From the NCBI GenBank assembly GCA_017470145.1, contig JAFUFB010000030.1:228603-292602 (forward strand): a stretch of DNA of 64,000 nucleotides. Direction: 5' to 3'. Below are positions 51,639-61,073 of this stretch, piece by piece. The DNA comes from Clostridia bacterium. Lineage in GTDB: Bacteria > Bacillota > Clostridia > Christensenellales > Aristaeellaceae. Under the pieces are notes generated by a model. It did not search any database. It saw only the letters and a list, made by a program, of their open reading frames with translations, and had not been told where the DNA came from. The translations under genes and the position numbers were made by a program. The first letter of the stretch is position 1. Each line of letters opens with the position of its first letter.

Positions 51639-53282
51639 ATGACACATCCCATCAATAACAATCGTCCCCTCAAATCACAGAAGCAAGGCCCTGCCTCCCT
51701 CCGGGGGATCGGTGCCCTGCTTGTCATCCTGTTTTTTTGTCAACTGGCGGTGCTTTGCTACTTTAATCTGACTCAATTGCGGAATCATATGGGTTACGAT
51801 TCCTCCTGGAATTATCTGCGGGCCGCACTGATGTGGCGGGAGAAGGCGCTGACCAGTCCTATCTGGGGAGAGCTTTCGAATCTGAACCTGGATACCCACC
51901 TGATCCTGATCTCTCTGCTTTATGGTATCACCGGGGACCTGCTGCTCTCCTATGGTCTGGGAAATATCGCCATTGTCCTCCTGCTGCTGTGGGTGCTATG
52001 GGAAATTCTGGGGCGGATGAAGGTTCGCTTTCACGCCCGGATGATCAGCCTGAATCTGATGATCTGCCCCTACCTTTCCTCGGGCTTCTATCTGTTTAAT
52101 GATCTGGGCTACTTCAGCAACGTCCTCTCCGGCGCGTCCTTTTACAGCCTGCGCATGCTGATTGCCCTGATGGTCATGTATGAATTTCTGAAGATCATTC
52201 AGGATCAAAAATTCGGTTGGCTGGTCTGGATCATTTGGCCCCTGTGCGTGCTCAGCGGTTATTCCAGTGGCGTGTATCTCATTGTGGTGCTGCTGGCCCC
52301 CTACCTGGCATATGAGCTGGAAATGGCCGCGATCCAGAACAGCTGGAAGCAGCTGATTCGGAAGGAAAGCGTTTTCGCCTATCTTTGCTGCCTGGCGGTG
52401 CTGGTGGGGAAGCTGTTCGGCTTCAACGCGCTGGACAATACCTTCACCTGGACCTCCCTCCAGGATCTATGGACCAATTTCGGCGCGGTGATTCAGGGCT
52501 TTATGAAGCTGATGCAAGCCCTGCCGGTATTGGCGGATGACAAGCCACTCATGTCCATCGCCGGGCTGGCACGGGTCTTTATCCTGGTGATTTTCGCCCT
52601 GATGGCCGTTTCCATCGGCTTCCTGCTCCGGCGAGTAGGCAAGGAGTGGAAGCACAGCCGGGCTCTCCTGTTTTTTGTCAATCTCCTGCTGGTCAATTTC
52701 CTCATCTTCGGACTGTTTAACGCGCAATATGGCACCGAAATTTTTGAGGAAAGATACCTGCTGGTGGCCTTCTTCGCCGCCATTATTCTGACCGCCTTGT
52801 TCTTCAACGAATTGGACCCCCAGCGAATCCTTTCCCTGATGCTGTCCCTGGCCATGACCGGCGCCCTGCTGATGGTGGATATCCAGTCCGATTATAACTA
52901 TCTGCGAACCACCAACGACGTATGGCCCCTGGCGGAAATTCAGTCCCTGGCTGAGGAATACGACGCGGGCATTGTATATTGCTGGGGCTATGATCTGAAC
53001 GTTATTCGTCGGGTCATGCGGGCCTGCGACTTAAACCGGGTGTATAAGGAGATCCCGGATGAGGGCGGATATTACACCCATTGGGATGATTATTATTATT
53101 TCGACACCAACGCGGAATATACCGGCCCTACCTTGCTGCTCTGCCCTGCTGATCAGCAACTGGTGCCGGAGGAAACCCTGGCAAAATTTACCTGGGTGGG
53201 CAAGCTGGAATACAGCTTGTTTGACCAGCCCAGGCAGATCGACGTATATACCAGCGATCATAATCCCACCCTGTGGGATTAG
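51639..53282 (+). CDS. Polytopic membrane protein of the glycan locus, function unknown
   Basis: A 547-residue protein with about 12 helices. The first loop reads LTQLRNHMGYDSSWNYLRA, and a roughly 130-residue C-terminal extracytoplasmic part includes ADQQLVPEE and IDVYTS. This is the layout of GT39/GT-C transferases, but no signature is decisive. It is last in the plus operon, and its end faces the end of the minus operon with 10 bases between. Confidence 0.55.
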   Translation: MTHPINNNRPLKSQKQGPASLRGIGALLVILFFCQLAVLCYFNLTQLRNHMGYDSSWNYLRAALMWREKALTSPIWGELSNLNLDTHLILISLLYGITGDLLLSYGLGNIAIVLLLLWVLWEILGRMKVRFHARMISLNLMICPYLSSGFYLFNDLGYFSNVLSGASFYSLRMLIALMVMYEFLKIIQDQKFGWLVWIIWPLCVLSGYSSGVYLIVVLLAPYLAYELEMAAIQNSWKQLIRKESVFAYLCCLAVLVGKLFGFNALDNTFTWTSLQDLWTNFGAVIQGFMKLMQALPVLADDKPLMSIAGLARVFILVIFALMAVSIGFLLRRVGKEWKHSRALLFFVNLLLVNFLIFGLFNAQYGTEIFEERYLLVAFFAAIILTALFFNELDPQRILSLMLSLAMTGALLMVDIQSDYNYLRTTNDVWPLAEIQSLAEEYDAGIVYCWGYDLNVIRRVMRACDLNRVYKEIPDEGGYYTHWDDYYYFDTNAEYTGPTLLLCPADQQLVPEETLAKFTWVGKLEYSLFDQPRQIDVYTSDHNPTLWD

Positions 53283-53292
53283 GCGTTCTATT

Positions 53293-54960
53293 TCATTTTT
53301 CCGGTACTGGTCGGCGGATCGACTTCATCGCCATCCAAATCAATAACGGGGCGCAAACCATCAACGGATAGACATATCGGGGGAGAATTCCGGGGCCTAA
53401 GGCAATCGTCCCCACCAGACATAACAAAAACAGCGGAAGCCACAACCATTTCCGGTGCTTGCCCTGCAGCAGGATACCAATCACCAGCAGCAGCAAGTAC
53501 ACATAGCTAGCTGGTGCAAAAATGGAACGGAGCAGCGGAATCTTTAAGAACGCATTTTCCGTCAAAATCTTTTCCAAAAACGCTTCCAGGGCGGGAAACT
53601 TGCTTTCCAACCTCATCGGGTACCAGGACTTGATATCCGTCATCAAATACCCCTGCCGATCCCCGGTGCCATAGATTTGTGTGTGGGATATATCCCGTAT
53701 ATTCCACAGTCCCTCCGTCGTATACAGCAGGGAATCGATGCTAATGGCCGGATATTTGGTGAAGAGACGGAAGCTGCCCTGCAAATAACGCACCAGATCC
53801 TCCCGGGTTTCCAGGCGCAGACAGGCCTTCATGGGGTCTGCCAGATGCGGATCATAGTTGATTTCGTTCATGCTGTAAAAATCATCCAGGAGGATACCTG
53901 TTTCAGCGTCCAGGTTGCTGACTTCCTCCTGCACTCTGCCCGCCATCTGGCTGGGCACGCTGCACATCTCTGCCAGCAGGGCCGGCGATGCATGCAGCGC
54001 CTTCCCCAGTCCCCAATCCGCGCCCATCCCCAGCAGGGTTCCCGCCAACAGCGCCGCCAGCATCCGACGGCCTGTTTTCTTTTTGATCTGGAACAGGCAT
54101 AAAAGAATCAGCAGCGCGAGCCCATACCGGGCATTGTTTCGAAGCATGACCACCAAGGCAATCACCGCCACCTCCGCCATCATCAGCCACTTCCGCCGGG
54201 GCGGATTTACCTCCATCATCCGGAGAAAAATCAGCCCGGATAGAAGAATCAGCGCGGAAAACAGCGTATCCTTCGTGGTGCTCATGGCCAGAATGGGATG
54301 CACGGGGAAAAGAGCAAAAAACAGCAGGGTCAACCAATAAAACACATTGCTTCTCGCCCGCTGTCGCAGAAAAGCGCAGCAGCAGGCATAGATCAGCGCG
54401 CAGATACCGCCCTGAATGGCGCTGTACAGCAGGGGAGCCCATTGAGGGTGCCCCTTTTCCAGCGCAAAGCGATAGCAGTTTCCCAACAGCAGGGTGTGCA
54501 GCAGCGGGTGGTGCTTGCTGTAAACCCCTGTGATCACCTGATCCGCCTGCCAGGGGTCATAGTTCCAGAACCCGGGATAGTACGCCAGCCACACGGGCAG
54601 CCAGCAGAGCAGCAGCACTCCCAGGGAGAAAAGAAAACAGCGGACAAAGGATCCCCGCAGGAATCCCTGCTCCTGGATTTGTTCCCGCTGGTTGCTTTCC
54701 ATTTTAGTCCATTTCCCTAAGCCCCTGCAGAGCAAACGCAGCAGCCTTCTGACGAGCTCTGTCAGCGCCAAAGAGCCAGCGATCCATCCCAGCAGCTGCA
54801 GCCCCGTCATATGCGCAAAGGAATAACCTCTGTCGAAGAATGCACCCAACAGGGTAGCGGCAGAAAAGATGAAAGCCAGGGAATACTCCATCCATGGCTC
54901 CAGGATCTCATTGGGATCCCGAAAACAGCCCCTCCAGCCATTGACCTTTGCCTTTGCCAT
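53293..54960 (-). CDS. Polytopic membrane protein (DUF6020-like)
   Basis: A 555-residue protein with about 12 helices. WLAYYPGFWNYDPWQADQV followed by HHPLLHTLL is the same YPG...D...Q...HP-HT pattern as in the protein at 50.0 kb, with a further TTKDTLFSA motif that is conserved in this group. GGAGG precedes the ATG. It is the last gene of the minus operon, downstream of the thiolase. Probable GT-C-type activity. Confidence 0.65.
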   Translation of the reverse strand: MAKAKVNGWRGCFRDPNEILEPWMEYSLAFIFSAATLLGAFFDRGYSFAHMTGLQLLGWIAGSLALTELVRRLLRLLCRGLGKWTKMESNQREQIQEQGFLRGSFVRCFLFSLGVLLLCWLPVWLAYYPGFWNYDPWQADQVITGVYSKHHPLLHTLLLGNCYRFALEKGHPQWAPLLYSAIQGGICALIYACCCAFLRQRARSNVFYWLTLLFFALFPVHPILAMSTTKDTLFSALILLSGLIFLRMMEVNPPRRKWLMMAEVAVIALVVMLRNNARYGLALLILLCLFQIKKKTGRRMLAALLAGTLLGMGADWGLGKALHASPALLAEMCSVPSQMAGRVQEEVSNLDAETGILLDDFYSMNEINYDPHLADPMKACLRLETREDLVRYLQGSFRLFTKYPAISIDSLLYTTEGLWNIRDISHTQIYGTGDRQGYLMTDIKSWYPMRLESKFPALEAFLEKILTENAFLKIPLLRSIFAPASYVYLLLLVIGILLQGKHRKWLWLPLFLLCLVGTIALGPGILPRYVYPLMVCAPLLIWMAMKSIRRPVPEK

Positions 54961-55018
54961 TTTTTCCTCCGCCTTCTCCCGCTGCCAGGAATCTCCTCAG
55001 CCTCCTCGCCAAGGCACC

Positions 55019-56269
55019 TCATGCCCTGCTGACCACAAAGGCATAATTCGTTGTCGCCGTGCCTCCGATGTTCAGCATCATGCCGTGACGGGCGTCCTTC
55101 ACCTGGTAATTCCCTGCGTTGCCCGTCACCTGCTTATACAGATCCAGCAGCATTCGAACCCCTGTCGCGCCCACGGGATGACCGCAGCCGATCAGCCCTC
55201 CACTGGGGTTCACGGGCTTTTCCCCGGCAAAGGAAATGAGCCCGCTCTCCACCGCCTCATATTCCCTGCCCGGGTCCGCCAGGCCGAAGGCGGAAAGGGC
55301 CGCATATTCGGAGGATGTGAAGCAATCATGGGCTTCGAAAACATCTATGTCCGCCACGGTGAGCCCCGCGCGGCCATAGGCGTCCAGCACCGCGCGCCGG
55401 GTCCATGGGAGAATGTACGGCGAATCCGCGTTCTCCGCCATTTTCTTTTCGAACAGCATGGGCGCTACCCGATGGCCATATCCCCGGAGGATCGGCTTTG
55501 CCTGGATGCCCTTTTCCTTCAAATAGACCTCCGAGCACAGCACCACCACTGCGGCGCCATCCGTCACCTGAGAGCAGTCCGACGCCGCCAGCCGTCCCCC
55601 CACCAGAGGGTTGGTTTCTGTCCCCCGGGTCTGGGCCTGCTCCAGGCTCATGAACCATTTCCGGGTCTGGGCCAGGGGATTTCGCTTCGCGTTGGCATAA
55701 TTCATGGTAGAGATGGCGGCCAGGGCATTCATGTATCGATCCTCGTCCAGGACGGCATACTTTCGAAGGGTTTCATCCGCCAGGCGGCCGAAGAGCTTCG
55801 GGAAGGGGAAATCAATGTTCTTCGCTTCCTTCTCGTACAGGGCAGCCCGGCCCAGGAAATCGCCGCCGGTGCGGGAATCCACCGTTTTCATCAGCTCCCA
55901 GCCCACCACGATGCAAACATCATAATCCCCGGATTTGATCTTGGTCTGGGCCGCGTCAATGGCCGCGGAGCCGGAGGCGCAGGCGGCCTCATATCTGGCG
56001 GAGGGCACCCCATAGAAGGCAGGATGCACCTCCGTCAGCAGCGCTCCCAGATGCCCCTGCTCCGTATATTTTTCCGCGATAAAATTGCCCACAAAGCAGG
56101 CCACCCGGTTTTGCTCATTGAGCGCGGTCAGCTCCTCGTAGGTGACGCCCGCGCTGGAAAGTCCATCATCCATGGCTTCCTTCAGGATAGCGACGGTGTT
56201 CTTCCCTTCCTTTTTCCAATTGCGCTCAAAATCCGTCTGCGCTCCGCCCAGAATATACACCTCTCTCAT
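55019..56269 (-). CDS. SCP2/SCP-x-type thiolase (acyl-CoA C-acetyltransferase-like)
   Basis: A 416-residue thiolase-fold enzyme. The nucleophile Cys97 is in [27 protein letters not shown] supplies His364, and HGMMLNIGG near 395 ends the active site in the SCP2 style rather than the Cys-x-Gly of classical thiolase. It could form acetoacetyl-CoA or another 3-ketoacyl-CoA. It overlaps the upstream dehydrogenase by 4 bases (ATGA), so the two likely act in sequence. No beta-oxidation gene set is nearby; the setting is a glycan operon. Confidence 0.85.
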   Translation of the reverse strand: MREVYILGGAQTDFERNWKKEGKNTVAILKEAMDDGLSSAGVTYEELTALNEQNRVACFVGNFIAEKYTEQGHLGALLTEVHPAFYGVPSARYEAACASGSAAIDAAQTKIKSGDYDVCIVVGWELMKTVDSRTGGDFLGRAALYEKEAKNIDFPFPKLFGRLADETLRKYAVLDEDRYMNALAAISTMNYANAKRNPLAQTRKWFMSLEQAQTRGTETNPLVGGRLAASDCSQVTDGAAVVVLCSEVYLKEKGIQAKPILRGYGHRVAPMLFEKKMAENADSPYILPWTRRAVLDAYGRAGLTVADIDVFEAHDCFTSSEYAALSAFGLADPGREYEAVESGLISFAGEKPVNPSGGLIGCGHPVGATGVRMLLDLYKQVTGNAGNYQVKDARHGMMLNIGGTATTNYAFVVSRA

Positions 56270-57579
56270 GCATGTCTCCCTGATCTGAAATATGGCCGAT
56301 AATCATACCGGGAGGGCTCCGTCTCCGCCAGCAGCGCGTCCACATCGATCTGCGCGCACACCTCCGGCAGGCTTTCCCGCATCAGCGTCGACACATCCGT
56401 CACGGCGCGCAACGCCTGTAGCATCGCCAAGGGCGGGCACCAATTAAATCCCGCCGCCATCACGTCGTCCGCGGCCTGCAGGGAGTATCCCACCTCCCCT
56501 GCGGCGTGCAGGGAATAAACGATATAATTCAGCAAAAAGCGCCGGCAGATATTTGCCTCCTGGGAGTGATTCGTCACCAGGCAGGCAAAGGCCTGACGAT
56601 AGTTTCCCTCCTGGATGCTCCTCCGCATCTTCTCCGCAAAGGGGAAGGCATAGGGGATGACGTCCCGATAAATGCCGCCGTTAATATCATACACCAGCTG
56701 CCGCTTGAGCCCGCTTTCATAGGTCACCCGCTGATATAGGCCGCTGCCCGTCTTCCGACCCAGCTTTTTTTCCGCGATCAGCTTTTCCACAAAGGAGGGC
56801 AGCACAAAGCTCTCCCGGGCATAATCATGGGTGTTCTCATACAGATTGTGGACAATGGCGCTGTGGACATCCAGGCCCACAAAATCTGAGGTCACCAGCG
56901 GGGCCATGGCCCGGCCGGTAAACGAACCCAGGATAGCGTCCAGATAATCAATCCCGCCATGATCCCGATACCGCTCTGCGTATTGCAGCGCCTCGTTAAT
57001 GAACTGAAACCCAATCCGGTTGGCCAAGAAGGCCGGGGAATCCTTGACCTGGACCACCGTTCGATACAGCCGCTTTTCCAGATACTCCTTCAGCGCCTCC
57101 AGAGCCTGGGCGTCTGACCAAGCGGTGGCCGTCAGCTCGCAAAGAGGCATGCTGTAGGGGGGATTGAACAGATGCACCCCGAAGAACCGTCTCCGGGCTT
57201 CCTCCGGGTAACATTCCGCCAGAGTATGAATCGACAGCCCTGATGTGCCCGTGCAGGAAAAGGCCTCCGGCTGCAAGGCTGCGGCCACCCGCCGGGCAAT
57301 AGCCTGCTTGAGCGGCATTTCCTCCGCGGCGCTTTCGAACACCAGATCACTTTCCGCGACGCAGGCCTCCAGGGAAGCAAAATCCGCGGGGCTCAAATTC
57401 TTCGCGATGGCGTCCGCCCGAACGGATTTCACGATGCGCGGCAGCGTCCTTTTCACCTTTTCCAGATCCCGCCCCACGCAGTATACCCGGCAGTTTCCAA
57501 AGGAGGCAAAAATCCCCGCCACGTTGGCTCCCATGGTTCCCGTGACCCCAATGACCGTGACCGTCCGTATCTCCTGCAT
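56266..57579 (-). CDS. 3-hydroxyacyl-CoA dehydrogenase
   Basis: A 437-residue NAD-dependent enzyme. The dinucleotide motif GVTGTMG is at 11-17. Ser113 (GTSGLS), His136 (GVHLFNPP) and Glu148 (CELT) fit the catalytic set of the family. After the NAD domain there is a longer C-terminal part than in the 282-residue butyrate-pathway Hbd, with two helical dimerisation-type regions. Together with the thiolase it can produce a 3-hydroxyacyl-CoA such as 3-hydroxybutyryl-CoA. It starts 9 bases after the acyltransferase gene. Confidence 0.87.
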   Translation of the reverse strand: MQEIRTVTVIGVTGTMGANVAGIFASFGNCRVYCVGRDLEKVKRTLPRIVKSVRADAIAKNLSPADFASLEACVAESDLVFESAAEEMPLKQAIARRVAAALQPEAFSCTGTSGLSIHTLAECYPEEARRRFFGVHLFNPPYSMPLCELTATAWSDAQALEALKEYLEKRLYRTVVQVKDSPAFLANRIGFQFINEALQYAERYRDHGGIDYLDAILGSFTGRAMAPLVTSDFVGLDVHSAIVHNLYENTHDYARESFVLPSFVEKLIAEKKLGRKTGSGLYQRVTYESGLKRQLVYDINGGIYRDVIPYAFPFAEKMRRSIQEGNYRQAFACLVTNHSQEANICRRFLLNYIVYSLHAAGEVGYSLQAADDVMAAGFNWCPPLAMLQALRAVTDVSTLMRESLPEVCAQIDVDALLAETEPSRYDYRPYFRSGRHA

Positions 57580-57588
57580 GCTCCCCTC

Positions 57589-58476
57589 TCATTCCGCCAG
57601 ATCGACGATCTGGTGGGCCTCCTTCTCTGCCAAATCCAGCCCGGCGTACCAGGCGTCAAACCCAATTTTCTCCCAGGGCATATATTTATCAAAATGCTCC
57701 CGCCAGGGATAGACCGGCTTTCCGGTGATTTTATGCCGCACCTTCCGCACATCCGAGATCACCTTCGCAGGGTTGCCTACCGCCACGGCGTAGGGCTCCA
57801 CGGATTTGGTCACGATGGCTCCGGCGCCCACCAGGCAGTCCTGCCCAATGTCCAGCCCTGGCATCACGATGGACCCGGTGGCGATAATCGCGAAGGGATG
57901 CACATGCACGCCTTCGAAATTGTCCGAGGGCGGATTGGGATCGTTGGTTAGCACCACATAGGGGAAGATCCAGACAAAATCGTCCACCTGGGAGAGCTGG
58001 CCAATATGCACATTGCTGTGCAGCCGAACATAGTTCCCGATTTTACAATTTCCCTGGATATCTGAAAGTGTCCCCACGCTGACATGATGCCCGATTTGGG
58101 CCTTTTCCCGGATGGTAACCTGATGACCGGTCTGAAAATCATCGCCAATCTCGGAGCCTGCGTACAGGATGGAGCCGCTGCGGATCAAGGCCTTTTCCCC
58201 AATGGTCAGGGGATGCTCGTGGCTTTGGCGATCCAGACAAAAACCCATCCAATATTCGCCGACGATGCAATTGGAGCCGACAAACGAATCCCGGCCAATG
58301 GTCACGCCGCTGCGAATCACTGTATTGCTATCGATATAGGTATTGGCCCCAATGGTCACATGATCCTCTATCACGCAATTGTGCCCCAGGGTCACATTCT
58401 CCCCCAGGGTCACCTCCTGGCCGATGACACAGTGCTGTCCCATGCGGATTCCCTCTGTTTCCTTCGCCAAAACCAT
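57589..58476 (-). CDS. Left-handed beta-helix sugar acyltransferase
   Basis: A roughly 295-residue hexapeptide-repeat protein. From about residue 9 to 235 it repeats [IV]G-x4 units (IGQEVTLGENVTLGHN and onward), with loops at about 75-90 and 185-205. It then ends in GNPAKVI and a helical tail. This is the build of WbbJ/FdtC/PglD-like acyltransferases that acylate amino sugars with acyl-CoA. Start is uncertain: ATG 58476 touches GGGGAGGG, TTG 58470 has better spacing, and ATG 58443 has GAGGG. It is placed beside 3-hydroxyacyl-CoA-forming genes, hinting at its donor. Confidence 0.82.
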   Translation of the reverse strand: MVLAKETEGIRMGQHCVIGQEVTLGENVTLGHNCVIEDHVTIGANTYIDSNTVIRSGVTIGRDSFVGSNCIVGEYWMGFCLDRQSHEHPLTIGEKALIRSGSILYAGSEIGDDFQTGHQVTIREKAQIGHHVSVGTLSDIQGNCKIGNYVRLHSNVHIGQLSQVDDFVWIFPYVVLTNDPNPPSDNFEGVHVHPFAIIATGSIVMPGLDIGQDCLVGAGAIVTKSVEPYAVAVGNPAKVISDVRKVRHKITGKPVYPWREHFDKYMPWEKIGFDAWYAGLDLAEKEAHQIVDLAE

Positions 58477-58540
58477 CCCTCCCCTTTCGTGCGAAAGCAT
58501 ACCATAAACCCATCCTTTTGTCCACGCGCCTGTTTCGCGT

Positions 58541-60040
58541 TCATTTTCTGGCCAGTGCCTGACGAATGGTTGCCTTTTCGTTTTTGTCCATGCCTGTGCC
58601 CCAGAGCAGCGCCGCATATACCGCCGCATAGGCTGCCACCACGCCCAGCAGCCGAGGCCAACTGTTCAGCTCCAGATTCCGAACCAGCAGCCATCCCCCC
58701 AGGCAAAGCAGCAGCGCCTGAGGAATCCAGCGAAGCAGCGCCTTCCAGAAGGCGATTACATTCAGCCCTACCCGGAAATGATAGTACAGGTTCATAAACA
58801 AGCCCGTGCCCAGCACCATGGCCGCCAGGGTGCCCAGACTGGTTCCCACCACGCCCCACAGGCGAATGAGCGCGATGCTGGCCGCCACATTCACGCAGGC
58901 GATGACGAAATAAATGATCGCCCGGGGCCGATGCTGATTCTTCGCCGTTTGGATATTTACCCCGATGGACTGCACCCCCTGGATGTAATTGGCCAGCATC
59001 AGGATGGCCCCCACCCAGTAGGATTGCTCGTACCCTTCTCCCGCCCAGAGCTGGATGAAGGGCCGGCCCACCAGAATGAATCCGGTAAGGATCAGCAGCA
59101 GCACATAATTATTATACCTGCCAATGCGAATAAATATCTCTGTCAGCTTTCCATCGTCCCGCTCTTCCACGGCGACGCGGTTCACCTCCGGCACGAACAT
59201 CTCCGGAATGACCCAGGAGCAGAAGATAAAATAGGTGCATAGCTCAAAGCCCACGCTGTAAACAGCCACCGGCACCGTACCCATCAGGCGGGCCAGCAGC
59301 AGCTTGTCCACATTGGAATTCATCTGATCTACCACATCGCTGAGAAAAACGAAGAAGGTGAATGCCACCAGCTCCGCAAACAGGGCCCGATCAAATTTGC
59401 CAAAGCGGAAGCGCATCCCCAGCGGCCCCAGGCAATACCACATATTCAGCGCCAGCTTCAGCACCGACAGCCCCAGGGTCACCCAGGCCAGGCCCACCGC
59501 GCCGCCTCCCAGATACAGCACCGGCAAGCCGCAGAGGGGAATCAGCACATAATTCAGAATCACCAGCCCCCGCTTGAACACAAAGCGCTCTCGGGCGGTA
59601 ATATACACGGTGAACACCGAGGTGGGGAAGGAGCAGGCCAGATTCAGCACCAGCAGGATCATGATCTTCCTGGCGGTTACATAATCCGCCGCGGACAGCC
59701 GGGAACCCAGCAGCTGAATATGGCTCACCAGGAATGCGCCGGCCGCTACGCAGATGGCCGTGATCACCAGGAAAATCCGCAGGAACATGCCGTTGATCCG
59801 GGCCACGCCTTCCTCGCCCTCCTGGGCCTTCGCCCGGGAATAGAAGCTGATGTAAGCGAAGGTGAAGCCAAAGTTCATCAGGTTCAGATAGTTGACCACC
59901 GACTGAACCAGCTGATACAAGCCATACTCACTTTGGCCCAGAATCCGAATCACGAAGGGATTGTACACCAGGTTGACCACAATCGCGATTCCCTGGGCCA
60001 GGAAGGATAGCACCACCCCTTGACTGATCTGTTTATTCAC
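58541..60040 (-). CDS. Wzx-type lipid-linked oligosaccharide flippase
   Basis: A 499-residue MOP-superfamily membrane protein with about 12-14 helices. The opening ISQGVVLSFLAQGIAI and later FGFTFAYISFYSRAKA are typical of polysaccharide biosynthesis flippases. It moves undecaprenyl-diphosphate-linked repeat units outward. I choose GTG 60040 because GGAGGG lies nine bases upstream; this overlaps the end of the GT2 gene by 8 bases. It links the locus to a lipid-linked repeat-unit pathway. Confidence 0.85.
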   Translation of the reverse strand: MNKQISQGVVLSFLAQGIAIVVNLVYNPFVIRILGQSEYGLYQLVQSVVNYLNLMNFGFTFAYISFYSRAKAQEGEEGVARINGMFLRIFLVITAICVAAGAFLVSHIQLLGSRLSAADYVTARKIMILLVLNLACSFPTSVFTVYITARERFVFKRGLVILNYVLIPLCGLPVLYLGGGAVGLAWVTLGLSVLKLALNMWYCLGPLGMRFRFGKFDRALFAELVAFTFFVFLSDVVDQMNSNVDKLLLARLMGTVPVAVYSVGFELCTYFIFCSWVIPEMFVPEVNRVAVEERDDGKLTEIFIRIGRYNNYVLLLILTGFILVGRPFIQLWAGEGYEQSYWVGAILMLANYIQGVQSIGVNIQTAKNQHRPRAIIYFVIACVNVAASIALIRLWGVVGTSLGTLAAMVLGTGLFMNLYYHFRVGLNVIAFWKALLRWIPQALLLCLGGWLLVRNLELNSWPRLLGVVAAYAAVYAALLWGTGMDKNEKATIRQALARK

Positions 60041-61058
60041 GATTTTTCCCTCCGCGGTGAATCTGCAGCCAGGCGAAGGCAATCCGGGGCGGGCTCAGCC
60101 ATCCTGCCCGGAAAACCCACTTCCGAACCTCCCGCCGCTCCGCTTTCTCCAATTCCGGGTATCGCAGCAATTTTTCTCCCTGGCGGAAGCCCGCTCGCCC
60201 GCAGGCAGCCAGATAGGTGCGATACTTCCCCGGGTCCATCCTCTGCCGCAGCCCTTTCCGCAGAAACCAACCCATCCACACGGCGGTGGCAAAGCGGGCC
60301 AGCACTTCCCGCTCCCACCTGTCGTCCATGATCCGCAGGCATGCCCCCAGCCCCGCCAGGTTCAAGGCCGCCCGCTCCTCCGGCTGCATGGCGGTATACA
60401 CGCTTCCCTCCGCCTGCCGATAGGCATATACCGGCCGGGGAATCCGCACCAGCTTTCCCCCGTTCAGGCCGTTCAGGGTAATATCGTTATCATCAAAAAG
60501 CCCCAGCTGTGCCAGCTTTTGCAGGTTCTCCGGCGTATGGGCGTTCCGGAAAACGCAGGCCCCCGCGTGGGTATATTGCCAGCGGAGATAGGTCTTCCGA
60601 TGGGTCGGCACCGGCGCGGCTCGGTCCGGCTGCTTGGCCCGTCTGGCCTGCCCTTCCCGGTACATCCAGGTGTCAAAGGCCACTACATGAACCTCCGGCT
60701 GCGCCTCCAATACCGCCAGGGCCTGGGGAAGAAAGTCCGTTTCCGAATAAAAGTCGTCCCCATCCATCAGGCAATAATACTCCCCCTTGGCATGCCGAAC
60801 CAGGTTCAGCCGGTTCAGGCTGGCCCGCTCCACGGAGTTATACTTTTGGGCCGGATCCCGCGGCATGACGAAGAGATGAATATGCTCCGGATCCTGCGCC
60901 ACATAGGCCTGGACCGCTTCGATGGTGCCATCCGTGGAGCCGTCATCCCCGATGAGAATTTCCCACTCCGCCGGCTTTTCCAGCGCCAGCAGGCTTTCCA
61001 TGCTTTCCCGGACAAACCGCACCTGCTGATAATAAGTAACCAGGAAGGAAATTTTCAC
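60033..61058 (-). CDS. GT2-family glycosyltransferase
   Basis: A 341-residue cytoplasmic GT-A enzyme. LVTYYQQVRF, ILIGDDGSTDGT and the metal motif CLMDGDDFY (about residues 95-103) define it. No membrane helix is evident, so it probably extends a lipid-linked sugar chain on the inner face. It is 15 bases downstream of the GT87-like gene and overlaps the flippase start. Donor and acceptor are unknown. Confidence 0.85.
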   Translation of the reverse strand: MKISFLVTYYQQVRFVRESMESLLALEKPAEWEILIGDDGSTDGTIEAVQAYVAQDPEHIHLFVMPRDPAQKYNSVERASLNRLNLVRHAKGEYYCLMDGDDFYSETDFLPQALAVLEAQPEVHVVAFDTWMYREGQARRAKQPDRAAPVPTHRKTYLRWQYTHAGACVFRNAHTPENLQKLAQLGLFDDNDITLNGLNGGKLVRIPRPVYAYRQAEGSVYTAMQPEERAALNLAGLGACLRIMDDRWEREVLARFATAVWMGWFLRKGLRQRMDPGKYRTYLAACGRAGFRQGEKLLRYPELEKAERREVRKWVFRAGWLSPPRIAFAWLQIHRGGKNRE

Positions 61059-61073
61059 CCGTCCAAACTCCTC

